A DNA stretch of 64,000 nucleotides from positions 2,976,001 to 3,040,000 of the forward strand of contig NZ_JASE01000005.1 in assembly GCF_000622325.1 (NCBI RefSeq), given 5' to 3'. Shown one piece after another: positions 37,111 to 45,637 of the stretch. Source of the stretch: Sulfitobacter geojensis (GTDB lineage Bacteria; Pseudomonadota; Alphaproteobacteria; Rhodobacterales; Rhodobacteraceae). Made by a program: the position numbers and the translations under genes. The first letter of the stretch is position 1, and every line of letters starts with the position of its first letter. A model generated the notes under the pieces. The model was not told the DNA's origin, searched no databases, and was given only the letters and a program-made list of their open reading frames with translations.

Positions 37111-39158
37111 TCGAACTCGACGACATTGACCGAAAGGCAGCAGCAAGCCTCGACGGGTACCTCGTTCGAAAAGACCTGGTCCGAACCTTCAGCCGACAGT
37201 ACCCGGTTCCAACATACGTGGTGGAGTTTTTACTGGGCAGATACTGCGCCAGCATTGATCCAGAAGAGATCGAAGAAGGCTTGGAAATTGTCGAGCGGCA
37301 ATTGAAATCTCGAACGGTTCGCGCGGGTGAAGAAGAGCTCTTTAAAGCTCGGGCCCGTGAAGAAGGCAACGTGAAGATCATAGATATCATCACTGCGAGG
37401 CTTGACGCCAAAACAGACTCTTACGTTGCATCTTTGCCAAGCTTGAGGCTGACAGATGTCCGAATTAGTCCAGAGCAAGTTCAGGAACATGAACGAATGT
37501 TGACCGGAGGTTTTTACGCCGAGGTCACGCTGAATTACGACGCGTCGATCGCCCAAGAAAGTAAGGGACGTCCCTTCGGGATTTCGGCGTTGCGGGAAAT
37601 TCAGCTTTCTAAACGTAACGTGCTTGGCGATCTAGCGCAGGCACGTCAGACATTTAGTACGTCTGAGTGGAAAGACTTCTTGTTGCGATCAATTGGTATC
37701 GAACCGGTTGATCGTACAGCACGTCAGAAAGACGCAATTATGTTGCGTATGGTCCCATTCGTGGAGCGCAATTATAATTTGGTCGAATTAGGGCCCAGAG
37801 GCACAGGCAAGAGCCATCTGTTTCAGCAGGTCTCACCCTATTCACATCTGATTTCCGGCGGAAAGGCCACCGTAGCAAAGATGTTTGTAAACAATTCCAA
37901 CGGACAACGCGGGCTTGTTTGCCAGTATGATGTCGTTTGTTTTGACGAAGTCTCCGGGATTTCATTCGATCAAAAAGACGGCGTCAATATTATGAAGGGG
38001 TACATGGAGTCGGGTGAGTTCAGCAGAGGCAAAGAAAGCATTCGCGCGGACGGCAGCATCGTACTGGTCGGAAACTTCGAAGTCGATGTCGAGCACCAAC
38101 AGCGTATCGGTCACCTCTTTGGTCCGATGCCGCCGGAGATGAAAGACGACACGGCTTTCATGGATCGTATTCATGCCTTTTTACCTGGCTGGGACGTACC
38201 CAAAATCAACAAGGCGATACTGACTTCTCATTTTGGACTGGTGAGCGACTTCCTCTCCGAATGCTGGAGCCAGCTCCGGAACGAAAATCGCGTTGGTTTG
38301 CTTCAAGGAAAGGTATATTTTGGTGGTGCCCTATCGGGTCGTGATGCAAATGCTGTGAACAAAACGGCGAGTGGGCTGCTGAAGCTTCTATATCCGACAC
38401 CAGATGACGTTCTCGACGAAGATATTGAGTGGGCTGTCCGAATTGCACTTGAGGCGCGTCGCCGGGTCAAAGAGCAACAGAAACGGATCGGGGCTGCCGA
38501 GTTCAGGAACACCCATTTCAGCTACACTATGGGCGATGACGGCGTCGAAAAATTCGTTTCAACGCCAGAATTACAGAATGACAATAGCATCGCAGGTGAT
38601 CCATTGGAGCCTGGCCAAGTCTGGACTGTTGGACCAGGAGGCGAAGGTGAACACCCAGGGCTTTTTAGAATTGAAGTGAATGAAGGCCCAGGGTCTGGCG
38701 TTCGAATTCTAAACAAGCCAGTCCCCGCAGCTTTCAAGGAGAGCATTGGTTATGCCGAACAAAATCTCTATGCACGAGCGGCTCAGCTAGTTGGAGACAA
38801 GGACCCCCGTCATCACGAGTTCTCTGTTCAGCTCAGGGCATTTGACGCCGCGAAGACTGGCTCAAAAACAGGTGTTGCTGCATTGGTAGCCCTATGCACT
38901 GCCCTGCTAAAAAAACCTATTCGAGGCGGGTTGGTCATCGTTGGCGAGGTCAATTTAGGTGGCTCGATCGAGACCCTTCACAACCCCGTGGAAATGGTTG
39001 AAATCGCAGTAGAAAAGGGGGCGACAGCGATCCTGATGCCGGTTGCATGTAGACGGCAGCTTGTCGAATTGTCAGATGACATGGCGACGAAGGTTGATAT
39101 TCAATTCTACTCAGACGCCCGTGATGCACTGCTTAAGGCAATCTCGGACATATCATGA
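37107..39158 (+). CDS. brxL: BREX Lon-like AAA+ protein BrxL
   Basis: A 683-residue AAA+ protein. Walker A is GPRGTGKSHLF (~229-239), Walker B is VVCFDEVSG (~277-285), and the C-terminal ~130 residues align with the Lon protease fold (TGVAALVALCTALLKKPIRGGLVIVGEVNLGGSIE). At the position of the Lon catalytic Ser the sequence reads GSKTG instead of G-P-S-A-G, and the catalytic Lys also appears missing, so proteolysis is unlikely. BrxL proteins characterised so far act as DNA-binding ATPase rings. It closes the operon; its start overlaps the pglZ stop by 4 nt. Confidence 0.93.
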   Translation: MIELDDIDRKAAASLDGYLVRKDLVRTFSRQYPVPTYVVEFLLGRYCASIDPEEIEEGLEIVERQLKSRTVRAGEEELFKARAREEGNVKIIDIITARLDAKTDSYVASLPSLRLTDVRISPEQVQEHERMLTGGFYAEVTLNYDASIAQESKGRPFGISALREIQLSKRNVLGDLAQARQTFSTSEWKDFLLRSIGIEPVDRTARQKDAIMLRMVPFVERNYNLVELGPRGTGKSHLFQQVSPYSHLISGGKATVAKMFVNNSNGQRGLVCQYDVVCFDEVSGISFDQKDGVNIMKGYMESGEFSRGKESIRADGSIVLVGNFEVDVEHQQRIGHLFGPMPPEMKDDTAFMDRIHAFLPGWDVPKINKAILTSHFGLVSDFLSECWSQLRNENRVGLLQGKVYFGGALSGRDANAVNKTASGLLKLLYPTPDDVLDEDIEWAVRIALEARRRVKEQQKRIGAAEFRNTHFSYTMGDDGVEKFVSTPELQNDNSIAGDPLEPGQVWTVGPGGEGEHPGLFRIEVNEGPGSGVRILNKPVPAAFKESIGYAEQNLYARAAQLVGDKDPRHHEFSVQLRAFDAAKTGSKTGVAALVALCTALLKKPIRGGLVIVGEVNLGGSIETLHNPVEMVEIAVEKGATAILMPVACRRQLVELSDDMATKVDIQFYSDARDALLKAISDIS

Positions 39159-39328
39159 CATTGTGAGAGAAAGTGCCTGCTCAGGCAAAAGTATCACTTG
39201 AAATAAAACAAGAAATTAAGCGGATGTTAAATGTCCTTGAGAACTGACCCGGTAGCCCCATAAATTGTCACTGAGAATTGACCCATGTGCACACATGGCC
39301 CTGACGCTTTTGTTCAGGGAGATTTGGA

Positions 39329-40943
39329 GTGATCGACATGGGATTTTTGAGTGTCATTCGACGCTGGGCATTGCGTGATAAAATGCCGATACGAGAGATT
39401 GCGCGGCGCACGGGTTTATCTCGCAACACTATCCGGAAGTACCTGCGTGAAGGCGCGGCCGAACCGACGTTCAAGACACCGTCGAGGCCAAGCAAGCTGG
39501 ATCCTTACGCGGATCGGTTGTCGGCATGGCTTTTGGCGCAGACCCGTAAATCTCGGAAAGAGCGGCGCAGCGTTAAGCTGATGCATGAAGATCTGGTTAA
39601 GCTCGGGTACGATGGATCCTATGAGCGCGTTGCCGCTTTTGCGCGTGCATGGCGGGCTGATCGGCATCGCGCAGAACAAACGACCGGGCGCGGGACATTT
39701 GTGCCTTTGATGTTCCAACCCCACTCTCACACATGCTTTGCATGTGTTGCCGTGCAACGGGTGAGGTGTTCCAGTTCGACTGGAGCGAAGACTGGGCCAC
39801 GATCGGGGGCGAACGCGTCAAGTTGCAGGTGGCACACACCAAGCTCTCACACAGCCGCGCCTTTATTGTTCGGGCCTATCCTTTACAGACACATGAGATG
39901 CTGTTCGATGCCCACTGGCATGCATTCCGCGTGTTCGGCGGCGTTCCGGGACGAGGCATCTATGATAGCGAGACCTTGTTCGCCATTGGTTCAAGAACAA
40001 TGGACGAGCGAAGACGGCCGTAGATCGTGTCGGTCGCGGGAAACAACGCGACATCAATGCGCGCTTCAAAGCGATGGCCAGCCATTACGTCTTTGAACCT
40101 GAGTTCTGCAATCTGGCGGCGGGCTGGGAGAAGGGCCAAGTTGAGAAGAACGTCCGCGATGCCCGGAACCGGCTGTGGCAGGTCATGCCTGTATTCAAGG
40201 ATCTGGAGGAACTGAACCAGTGGCTTGAAGACCGTTGTATAGCCCTTTGGTCCGAGACTGCGCATCGCGCGTTACCTGGCACAGTCGCCGATGCTTGGGC
40301 CGCAGAGAGGCCAACGTTGATGACTCTGCCGCCAGCCTTCGATGGCTTTGTTGAGCATAGCAAGCGCGTGTCTCCGACCTGTTTGATCACCTTCGAGCGC
40401 AACCGCTACAGCGTCCCAGCCAGTTTTGCGAACCGGCGTGTGAGCCTGCATGTTTATCCAGAACAGCTTGTCCTTGTTGCAGAGGGTCAGACTGTTTGCA
40501 CCCATGACCGGATTATCGACCGTTCTCATCGTAAACCAGGCAAGGTCATCTACGACTGGCGTCACTATTTGGCTGTCATACAACGCAAGCCCGGTGCCCT
40601 GCGCAATGGTGCGCCGTTTACAGAGATGCCGGACATCTTCTGTCGATTGCAAAACCACATGTTGCGTAAGGAAGGTGGAGATCGCGAGATGGTCGATATC
40701 CTGTCCTTAGTTTTGCACCATGATGAGAGCGCAGTTTTGCAAGCAGTTGAACTGGCACTGGAAGCCGGGGTGCCAACCAAGACGCATACCTTGAACCTGC
40801 TGCACAGGCTGATTGACCCAAAGCAGACAAATCACCCTGAGATCGATCCACCAGATGCCCTCGCTTTAGAAACGGCCCCAAAGGCAAATGTGGATCGCTA
40901 CGACGACCTCAGACAGGTAGGAGGAAAACGCAATGCGTCATGA
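39329..40943 (+). pseudogene. istA: istA transposase, interrupted twice
   Basis: The N-terminal part (from ATG 39329) has the IstA HTH (PIREIARRTGLSRNTIRKYLREG). The conserved FQFDWSEDWATIGGERVKLQVAHTKLSHSRAF block is in the next frame, and the C-terminal DDE part from [10 protein letters not shown] to the stop at 40943 is in the third. The first break lies after FVPLMFQP (about 39722) and the second after GRGIYD (about 39966). At each break extra sequence of roughly 38 bp net (estimated from remembered IS21 proteins) with internal inverted repeats has been added, shifting the frame by +2 each time. The product cannot be made as one protein without recoding. Confidence 0.85.
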
Positions 40944-41716
40944 TCCTGCAGGATCCTCCATCGTCATCATGCTGCGCAGTCTCAAGTTACAGGCATGGCG
41001 CACGCGGTCGATGACTTGGTTGCACAAGGTGCGCCCGTGTTTGAAGCTGCCTCACCTATGTTGTCCCAACTGCTCAAGGCGGAAATGGCCGAACGGGAAG
41101 TGCGATCGATTGCCTATCATACCAAAGTTGCGCGCTTCCCATCCTACAAGGACCTCGCAGGCTTTGACTTCGCATCGAGCGACATCAACGAAGCCACGGT
41201 CCGACAGCTCCATCGTGGCGAGTTCATAGAGAACGCGGAAAACGTCGTTCTGATCGGTGGGCCCGGCACCGGCAAAAGCCATGTCGCCACCGCAATCGGC
41301 GTCCAGGCCATCGAACACCACAGACGCAAAGTGCGCTTCTACTCGACTGTCGAACTGGTCAACGCATTGGAGCAGGAAAAGGCCCTTGGGAAGGCCGGGA
41401 AAATGGCTGAGATGCTCACAAAGTGGTCATCCTTGACGAGCTTGGCTACCTGCCGTTCAGCCCGTCCGGCGGTGCGTTGCTGTTCCACCTTCTGAGCAAA
41501 CTCTACGAGCGCACCAGCGTCGTCATCACGACCAACCTCAGCTTCAGTGAATGGGCGCAGGTCTTCGGAGACGCAAAGATGACAACAGCGCTCCTCGACC
41601 GGCTCACGCACCGCTGCCACATCCTCGAAACAGGCAACGACAGCTACCGCTTCAAAGCCAGTTCAGAGGCAGCAAAGAAAACAACAAAGGAGACGCCAAC
41701 ATTGACCAAAACCTAA
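40933..41716 (+). pseudogene. istB: istB helper ATPase, two frameshifts
   Basis: The gene begins MRHDPAGSSIVIMLRSLKLQ at 40933, overlapping the istA end, and loses one base near 40993, where the frame changes to MAHAVDDLVAQGAP. This part contains the Walker A GGPGTGKSHVATAIG. Near 41421, after AEMLTK, a few bases are missing where IstB normally reads VDLVILDE, and the Walker B and C-terminal parts ([32 protein letters not shown]) continue in another frame to the stop at 41716. Two independent lesions make the ATPase non-functional. Confidence 0.88.
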
Positions 41717-41780
41717 CTGCTGATAAACAATAAAGGCGGGTCAAATCTCGGTGAAAATACCGGGTCAGTTCTCAATGACA

Positions 41781-42077
41781 TTCAACAGTTCGGTACAGAC
41801 CTTAGCGCTTTGGGCTTTGTGGGCGACGTTGCCGTCCAACACATCGCTCAGTGAGCGAACAGTGAATGATATCTTTGACGAGGAGCATCATTTTCAAGAC
41901 TCAGCAACACTGCGCAGAACAATGATTTCCTGTGGCCTGCTGACAAGACAAGTAGATGGAACCGATTACCGAAGGGTCGAACAGAAACCACCCACAGAAG
42001 CAAAGGCTATCATACGCAAGCTGAGCGCCAGACGAAGTACGCGTTCGACAGGAAAGACGGAGATGCAGAATGCATGA
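41781..42077 (+). pseudogene. DUF2087 protein, 5' part removed at the IS21 junction
   Basis: Immediately inside the right IS21 end the frame reads VQTLALWALWATLPSNTSLSERTVNDIFDEEHHFQDSATLRRTMISCGLLTRQVDGTDYRRVEQ, the complete C-terminal DUF2087 domain, which is a winged-helix-like module. Proteins with this exact C-terminus normally carry about 100 further N-terminal residues; these are absent, and the 73 bp between brxL and the IS leave no room for them. An ATG inside the IS (41751) could start a chimera with 10 foreign residues, but this is unlikely to be functional. Confidence 0.75.
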
Positions 42078-42450
42078 AGGATCATGCCTGTGTGGAGCCG
42101 TTCATGTCACTGTTCACAGTGACTTGCCAGAGCCCAATGCTTGCCATTGCAAAGCATGCCGCAAACAAACCGGGCACTATGGGGCTTCGGTAGACCTTCC
42201 GGATGCTGCAATAGAGATAGACGGAAAAGAGCATGTCCGATGGTATCGGTCTTCAGAAAAAGTGCGTCGGGGCTTCTGCTCTATTTGCGGATCGACGCTT
42301 TTTTGGGACCCGATTCACCATGATTGGTCAGCAGTCGCCATGGGCGTCTTCGACGGCGCAACTGACACTGGCCTTTCCATGCATATCTTTGTATCGGAAA
42401 AGGGTGATTACTACAAAATTACGGACGGTCTTCCGCAGAACGAACGCTGA
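42070..42450 (+). CDS. GFA/CENP-V family zinc-binding protein
   Basis: A 126-residue protein of the glutathione-dependent formaldehyde-activating enzyme (GFA) family. The zinc ligands are visible: GSCLCGAV near the N-terminus, NACHCKACRKQTG around residue 25-35, and GFCSICGSTLFWDP near 75-85. Members bind zinc structurally and some act on S-hydroxymethylglutathione, but most are of unknown function. It overlaps the truncated DUF2087 gene by 8 nt, which suggests the two were once one transcription unit. Confidence 0.9.
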   Translation: MHEGSCLCGAVHVTVHSDLPEPNACHCKACRKQTGHYGASVDLPDAAIEIDGKEHVRWYRSSEKVRRGFCSICGSTLFWDPIHHDWSAVAMGVFDGATDTGLSMHIFVSEKGDYYKITDGLPQNER

Positions 42451-42571
42451 TCTGCTCGTCGTTCAAGCTGGCATAGCCGACGTTCATCATCCTTGCAGCA
42501 TTCGGTAAAGTGGACTTTTCGGCAGCCTTCGCTGCTTAACTCGCAAATGGCCGCTGTTTCTCACGGCAGTC

Positions 42572-43288
42572 TTATGCAGATTGAGATTGGCGAAATCCCA
42601 ACGAAGTAGGAAGTTTTGGACGTGACCGCGGCATAATCCGAAGCTCGGCATTATGCACCAGCTCGTGCGCAAGAGTTGAATAGAACCCCTCGGCCGGGGT
42701 CGTGGTTTCGGTGCCTGTGAAGCGACGGCGCTCGGGCATGCGGATCACGTCCAGGGACGGGATGAAACATGCTTTGTCGCCCCCCTCTTCGATCTGTGCG
42801 CCTGTGGTGCGCGCGAACTCTTCTGCGCGTTGGATCGGGTCGAAGGTGGGTTCGTCTGGAAGCTTTTCGGCCACAACTTCGAAACCTTCCACCTGGGCGG
42901 CGTTGAAGACGCGGCTTGCGCGGGCCATCATGCGCTCACCTGCCTCTGCCTCGCCAGTTTCTTCATTCTCGTCCTCGACTTCGAAGGTCTTGTAGAAGAC
43001 GACGAGCGAGGATTTTTCACCTTTGCGCACCTGGCAGCCTTTCTCCTGCCACTGGCGATACGTGCCCCAGACATTGGAAGGAAACTCGCAGGTCAGTGCG
43101 GACACCCAAAGGCTCAGGACATTGATGCCGTTGTAAGGGTTCTTGGATGCGATGTTGACTGGACGCTCAAAGCTGCCGCCTTTGCTCGTGATCCAGGGAA
43201 GCCGGAAGTCTCCGGCGGTTTCGATCGCATCGACGATGCGGTTGGTGATCTCCTGATGGATATCGAATTTCTGTGTCTTGCGGGCCAT
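42572..43288 (-). pseudogene. ardC: ArdC-like antirestriction protein, C-terminally truncated
   Basis: 238 residues match ArdC (DUF1738 plus zincin domain). The N-terminal ssDNA-binding domain is intact: WGTYRQWQEKGCQVRKGEKSSLVVFYK and NPYNGINVLSLW. The metallopeptidase part proceeds to YSTLAHELVH, the HExxH zinc motif, and then diverges at about 42653 into residues unlike the family (NAELRIMPRSR...) before a stop. About 50-60 residues with the third zinc ligand are missing. ArdC proteins are carried by plasmids and integrative elements to protect incoming DNA from restriction. Confidence 0.8.
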
Positions 43289-43558
43289 GAGCTTTATCCT
43301 TTAGCCGTTTGAAAGCCGCGACTGTCGCGGCCTGATGGCGACCGGTGAGGCAGGACCAAACAGCTCTTGCACCCCGAAGGGGCGGGCAAAGCGAAAAGAC
43401 AGCGCATGCCGTTGCGAGGGCTGAGGGGGTCTGCCAGGGCTGCCCAGAAGAAGGCCGTGACTGGCGCGCTCAAAACTCTTGGTGAGAACGGGAGAAGCGT
43501 GCCCCGCAAAGCGGACACGAAGAGAAGGATCAAAATCAGGGGATCAGCGGTGCTGACG
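43289..43558. other. Intergenic region between ardC remnant and resolvase
   Basis: A 270-bp GC-rich stretch. It includes a short perfect hairpin at about 43316-43332 (GCCGCGA paired with TCGCGGC) just before the ardC-like start. No gene is supported; open frames here have neither a ribosome-binding site nor family features. Confidence 0.45.
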
Positions 43559-44104
43559 TTACTTGATGCGAGAAACCGTTGAGCGGGATACCCCAAGAAC
43601 GCGGGCGATCTCGGCATTGTCCTGTCCGTCGAGACGCATCTTGAGAACCACGTCGCGCTGAAATTGTGAGAGTTTTGGGGGTCTGCCCAACCTGCGCCCT
43701 GCCCGTCTGGCACGTTCGCGGCCCTCTGCGGTGCGTTCGGCAATCAAGGATCGCTCGAACTCTGCAAGACCGCCCAAGACAGTGAGAATGAGTTTACCGG
43801 TGGGCGTGGTGGTATCTGCCCATGAATCCGTCAAAGCCTTCAACTTCGCGCCCTTGGTTTCGATCTCGTGGACGATATCCAGAAGATCACGCGTTGACCT
43901 GGCCAACCGATCGAGGCGCGTGATAATCAGCACATCCCCTTCGGAGAGGGTGACCAAGGCTTTCCTCAACTCGGGTCGATCGCTCCGCGCCCCGCTCATC
44001 GTCTCCTGGAACACGCAATCGCACCCTGCCGTGCCAAGCTGTTCAAGCTGAGCATCGAGGGTCTGGCCGGAAGTGGAAATGCGCGCGTAGCCGATCGAAT
44101 TCAT
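43559..44104 (-). CDS. Serine recombinase (resolvase/invertase family)
   Basis: A 181-residue small serine recombinase. The catalytic region is IGYARISTSGQTLDAQLEQL with Ser10; LIITRLDRLARSTRDLLDIV and LTVLGGLAEFERSLIAERTAEGRERARRAGRRLGRPP follow, ending with a C-terminal helix-turn-helix (NAEIARVLGVSRSTVSRIK). It is the right length for a Tn3-type resolvase. Its ATG is only 4 bp from a res-like site (44108-44133), the usual arrangement for self-regulation. It would recombine the two similar sites described at 44108 and 47208 if they are its targets. Confidence 0.93.
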   Translation of the reverse strand: MNSIGYARISTSGQTLDAQLEQLGTAGCDCVFQETMSGARSDRPELRKALVTLSEGDVLIITRLDRLARSTRDLLDIVHEIETKGAKLKALTDSWADTTTPTGKLILTVLGGLAEFERSLIAERTAEGRERARRAGRRLGRPPKLSQFQRDVVLKMRLDGQDNAEIARVLGVSRSTVSRIK

Positions 44105-44107
44105 TCA

Positions 44108-44193
44108 CGCATTATGAACGCGATTTCTGCACGCTCCAAGTAATTGATATCATTGGATCAAGAAAGGTGTGCATAAGTCTTGATTATTCGACG
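44108..44193. repeat. res-like site 1 (two 26-bp subsites)
   Basis: Two 26-bp segments with a 6-bp centre, 44108-44133 and 44168-44193, have centres 60 bp apart. Half-sites approximate CGTGCAnAAn: right half of the first is CGTGCAGAAA (reverse complement), and left half of the second is TGTGCATAAG. The region lies directly before the resolvase start. The same arrangement recurs at 47208-47293 with identical spacing, and they share TGCACGCTCC and GGATCAAG. Function as a resolvase target is inferred. Confidence 0.6.
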
Positions 44194-44360
44194 CAAGCTC
44201 AACCACTGCCGTAATCAGCCATTTGTGGCGTAAGCGGTCGAAGAACGCGGCGAGTTAATCCTTCTCATTAGGACTGTTAAGCGCCAGGGCCATCTTTTCG
44301 AACGTGATGACCTGTCAGCCCGCCACCCTCGGTCGAAGTGCTGAGACGCAGGAGGAATTA

Positions 44361-44456
44361 ATGCAAATATTTTGCGTATACTTCATAAACAACTTGACGG
44401 ACAGATATTGCACCCCCATAAAAGAATTATTCAAATATGCAGCGCGAGAATCATAA
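44361..44456 (+). CDS. 31-residue leader ORF coupled to the HTH gene
   Basis: A short frame of 31 codons begins at ATG 44361 with a strong Shine-Dalgarno sequence (GGAGGA, 44351-44356) and ends at TAA 44454-44456, whose last A is the first base of the next gene's ATG (TAATG). The HTH gene itself has no good ribosome-binding site, so its translation probably depends on ribosomes finishing this ORF. The peptide (starting MQIFCVYFINN) has no recognised family. Confidence 0.55.
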   Translation: MQIFCVYFINNLTDRYCTPIKELFKYAARES

Positions 44457-45343
44457 TGCCAAGATTTACCAAAGAAAATGTCCTGGACGAACTTCGTCAG
44501 ATCCTTCTCATTCAAGCCGATCACCTGGTGATCGCGGGTAGCGTTGAGCTTGCGGAAGCATTCATTGGATTTCCGCAGCCCGAGGGTAGCTGGAACTTTT
44601 TTGATCATGACCCAAAGCTGGTGGACTTGAGCCGTTTCAACATCGCACATCAGTTTGACTGGTGCTTTGATTATGCGTTCAACCCGAGTGTTCTTACAAG
44701 TCACGACGAAAGCTATGTCCAAGACTTGCTCGTGTTTATTGATGGCATACCAAGGTCAGATAATGGTGGTGACAGGCTTCCGTTCCTTACCGACCAAGGC
44801 TTGTGTCATACAGTTGCCGATGCGACCTACGCGCGTTTTGCGTTGGAAGAAGGGTTTGATTTGAGCACTCGACAGGTCGCCCTCATGGCAAACATGACGG
44901 AAGGTGCCGTCCGCAATGCCTTGGCGCAAAAAGGAGACGGGGGGTTGCGTGCAATCCCTGGAACAAAAAATCCAGTCATGATTGAACACGCTGAAGCCCT
45001 GACATGGCTTCAGGGTCGCCGCGGCTTCGTTCCCACCCCCGAAAACCTCCGAGACGATCGGTTTCTTACTGCGCAAATTGCGAATGAACGCACAACTCAA
45101 GGGCTGGGTAAGTTAGTCAGTCGCCTGTTGTGGCCAATTTTTGGGACGCCTGAGAAAGCCCCCGCACAACTTGGTTGGTCGCCAGAAAAACTGGAGGCTT
45201 GGACCAACGGCACACAGATATTCTCTGTCGAGGATGCCGCGCACCTTGCCACGGCACTTAAACTGGACGTGCCTCTTTTCGTGGGCAAAGCCCAGGAAGT
45301 GGTGCTCCGCCGCGAATTTGATCCTGAAGACAAGGAGGCATGA
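44456..45343 (+). CDS. Unknown protein with two HTH-like regions
   Basis: A 295-residue protein, not recognised as a named family. I start it at ATG 44456 (MPRFTKENVLDELRQILL), reached by translational coupling from the leader ORF. A central helix-turn-helix is visible at LSTRQVALMANMTEGAVRNALAQKG, and a C-terminal XRE-like segment at LGWSPEKLEAWTNGTQIFSVEDAAHLATALKLDVPLFVGK. The N-terminal ~130 residues contain several aromatic and acidic residues (GSWNFFDHDPK, FDWCFDYAF). It may regulate or pair with the next gene, whose ATG begins 1 nt after its stop. Confidence 0.7.
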   Translation: MPRFTKENVLDELRQILLIQADHLVIAGSVELAEAFIGFPQPEGSWNFFDHDPKLVDLSRFNIAHQFDWCFDYAFNPSVLTSHDESYVQDLLVFIDGIPRSDNGGDRLPFLTDQGLCHTVADATYARFALEEGFDLSTRQVALMANMTEGAVRNALAQKGDGGLRAIPGTKNPVMIEHAEALTWLQGRRGFVPTPENLRDDRFLTAQIANERTTQGLGKLVSRLLWPIFGTPEKAPAQLGWSPEKLEAWTNGTQIFSVEDAAHLATALKLDVPLFVGKAQEVVLRREFDPEDKEA

Positions 45344-45344
45344 A

Positions 45345-45629
45345 ATGACCACATTAACGTTCACACATCACGCTGAAGCGCGTTTGAATCAACGAGGCAT
45401 TCCTCCGTTTGTTGTCGAGCTTCTCGACAGGTTCGGATCAGTTCGCCGGTCGTATGGCCAAGAGAAGGTCTACTTCGACAAACGCGGGAAAAAGGCGCTT
45501 CGAAAGCACTTTGGCGGCGCAAGGGGCATGCGGCTAATCGAGCCCTTTCTCGATGTTTACGCTGTTCTCACAGATGACGGCGCTGTCGTCACGGTGGGAC
45601 ATATCCAGAAGCGCATTGGCAGGGAGTGA
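45345..45629 (+). CDS. Small unknown protein with HAxxRxxQRGI motif
   Basis: A 94-residue basic protein, starting at ATG 45345 with AAGGAGG just upstream inside the end of the HTH gene. It begins TFTHHAEARLNQRGIPPFVVELLDRFG and has YFDKRGKKALRKHFGG in the middle; similar HAxxRxxQRG N-termini occur in small DUF4258-type proteins, some of which sit in toxin-antitoxin-like pairs. Its stop overlaps a GTG start of the nuclease fusion. A toxin role is possible but only inferred from size, charge and neighbours. Confidence 0.65.
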   Translation: MTTLTFTHHAEARLNQRGIPPFVVELLDRFGSVRRSYGQEKVYFDKRGKKALRKHFGGARGMRLIEPFLDVYAVLTDDGAVVTVGHIQKRIGRE

Positions 45630-45637
45630 AACCTAGC

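Larger units (their letters stand above)
39232..41780 (+). mobile_element. Decayed IS21-family element
   Basis: The 2549-bp element is bounded by 23-bp inverted repeats, 39232-39254 and 41758-41780, which match at 22 of 23 positions and begin TGTC. A related subterminal repeat lies at 39266-39284, as is common for IS21 multiple terminal repeats. It contains istA- and istB-like genes, both broken. Flanking bases (TTAAA on the left, TTCAA on the right) are similar but give no exact target duplication. The element starts 73 bp after brxL and cuts into a DUF2087 gene on the right. Confidence 0.92.

Noticed and set aside
39329..40943. Programmed bypass or frameshift as the way to make IstA
   Set aside because: Two large interruptions plus two separate lesions in istB point to decay; there is no slippery sequence or take-off/landing codon pair that I can support.
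43294..43743. 149-codon frame between the ardC remnant and the resolvase
   Set aside because: It overlaps the resolvase end in another frame, has no ribosome-binding site, and its translation looks like random GC-rich sequence.
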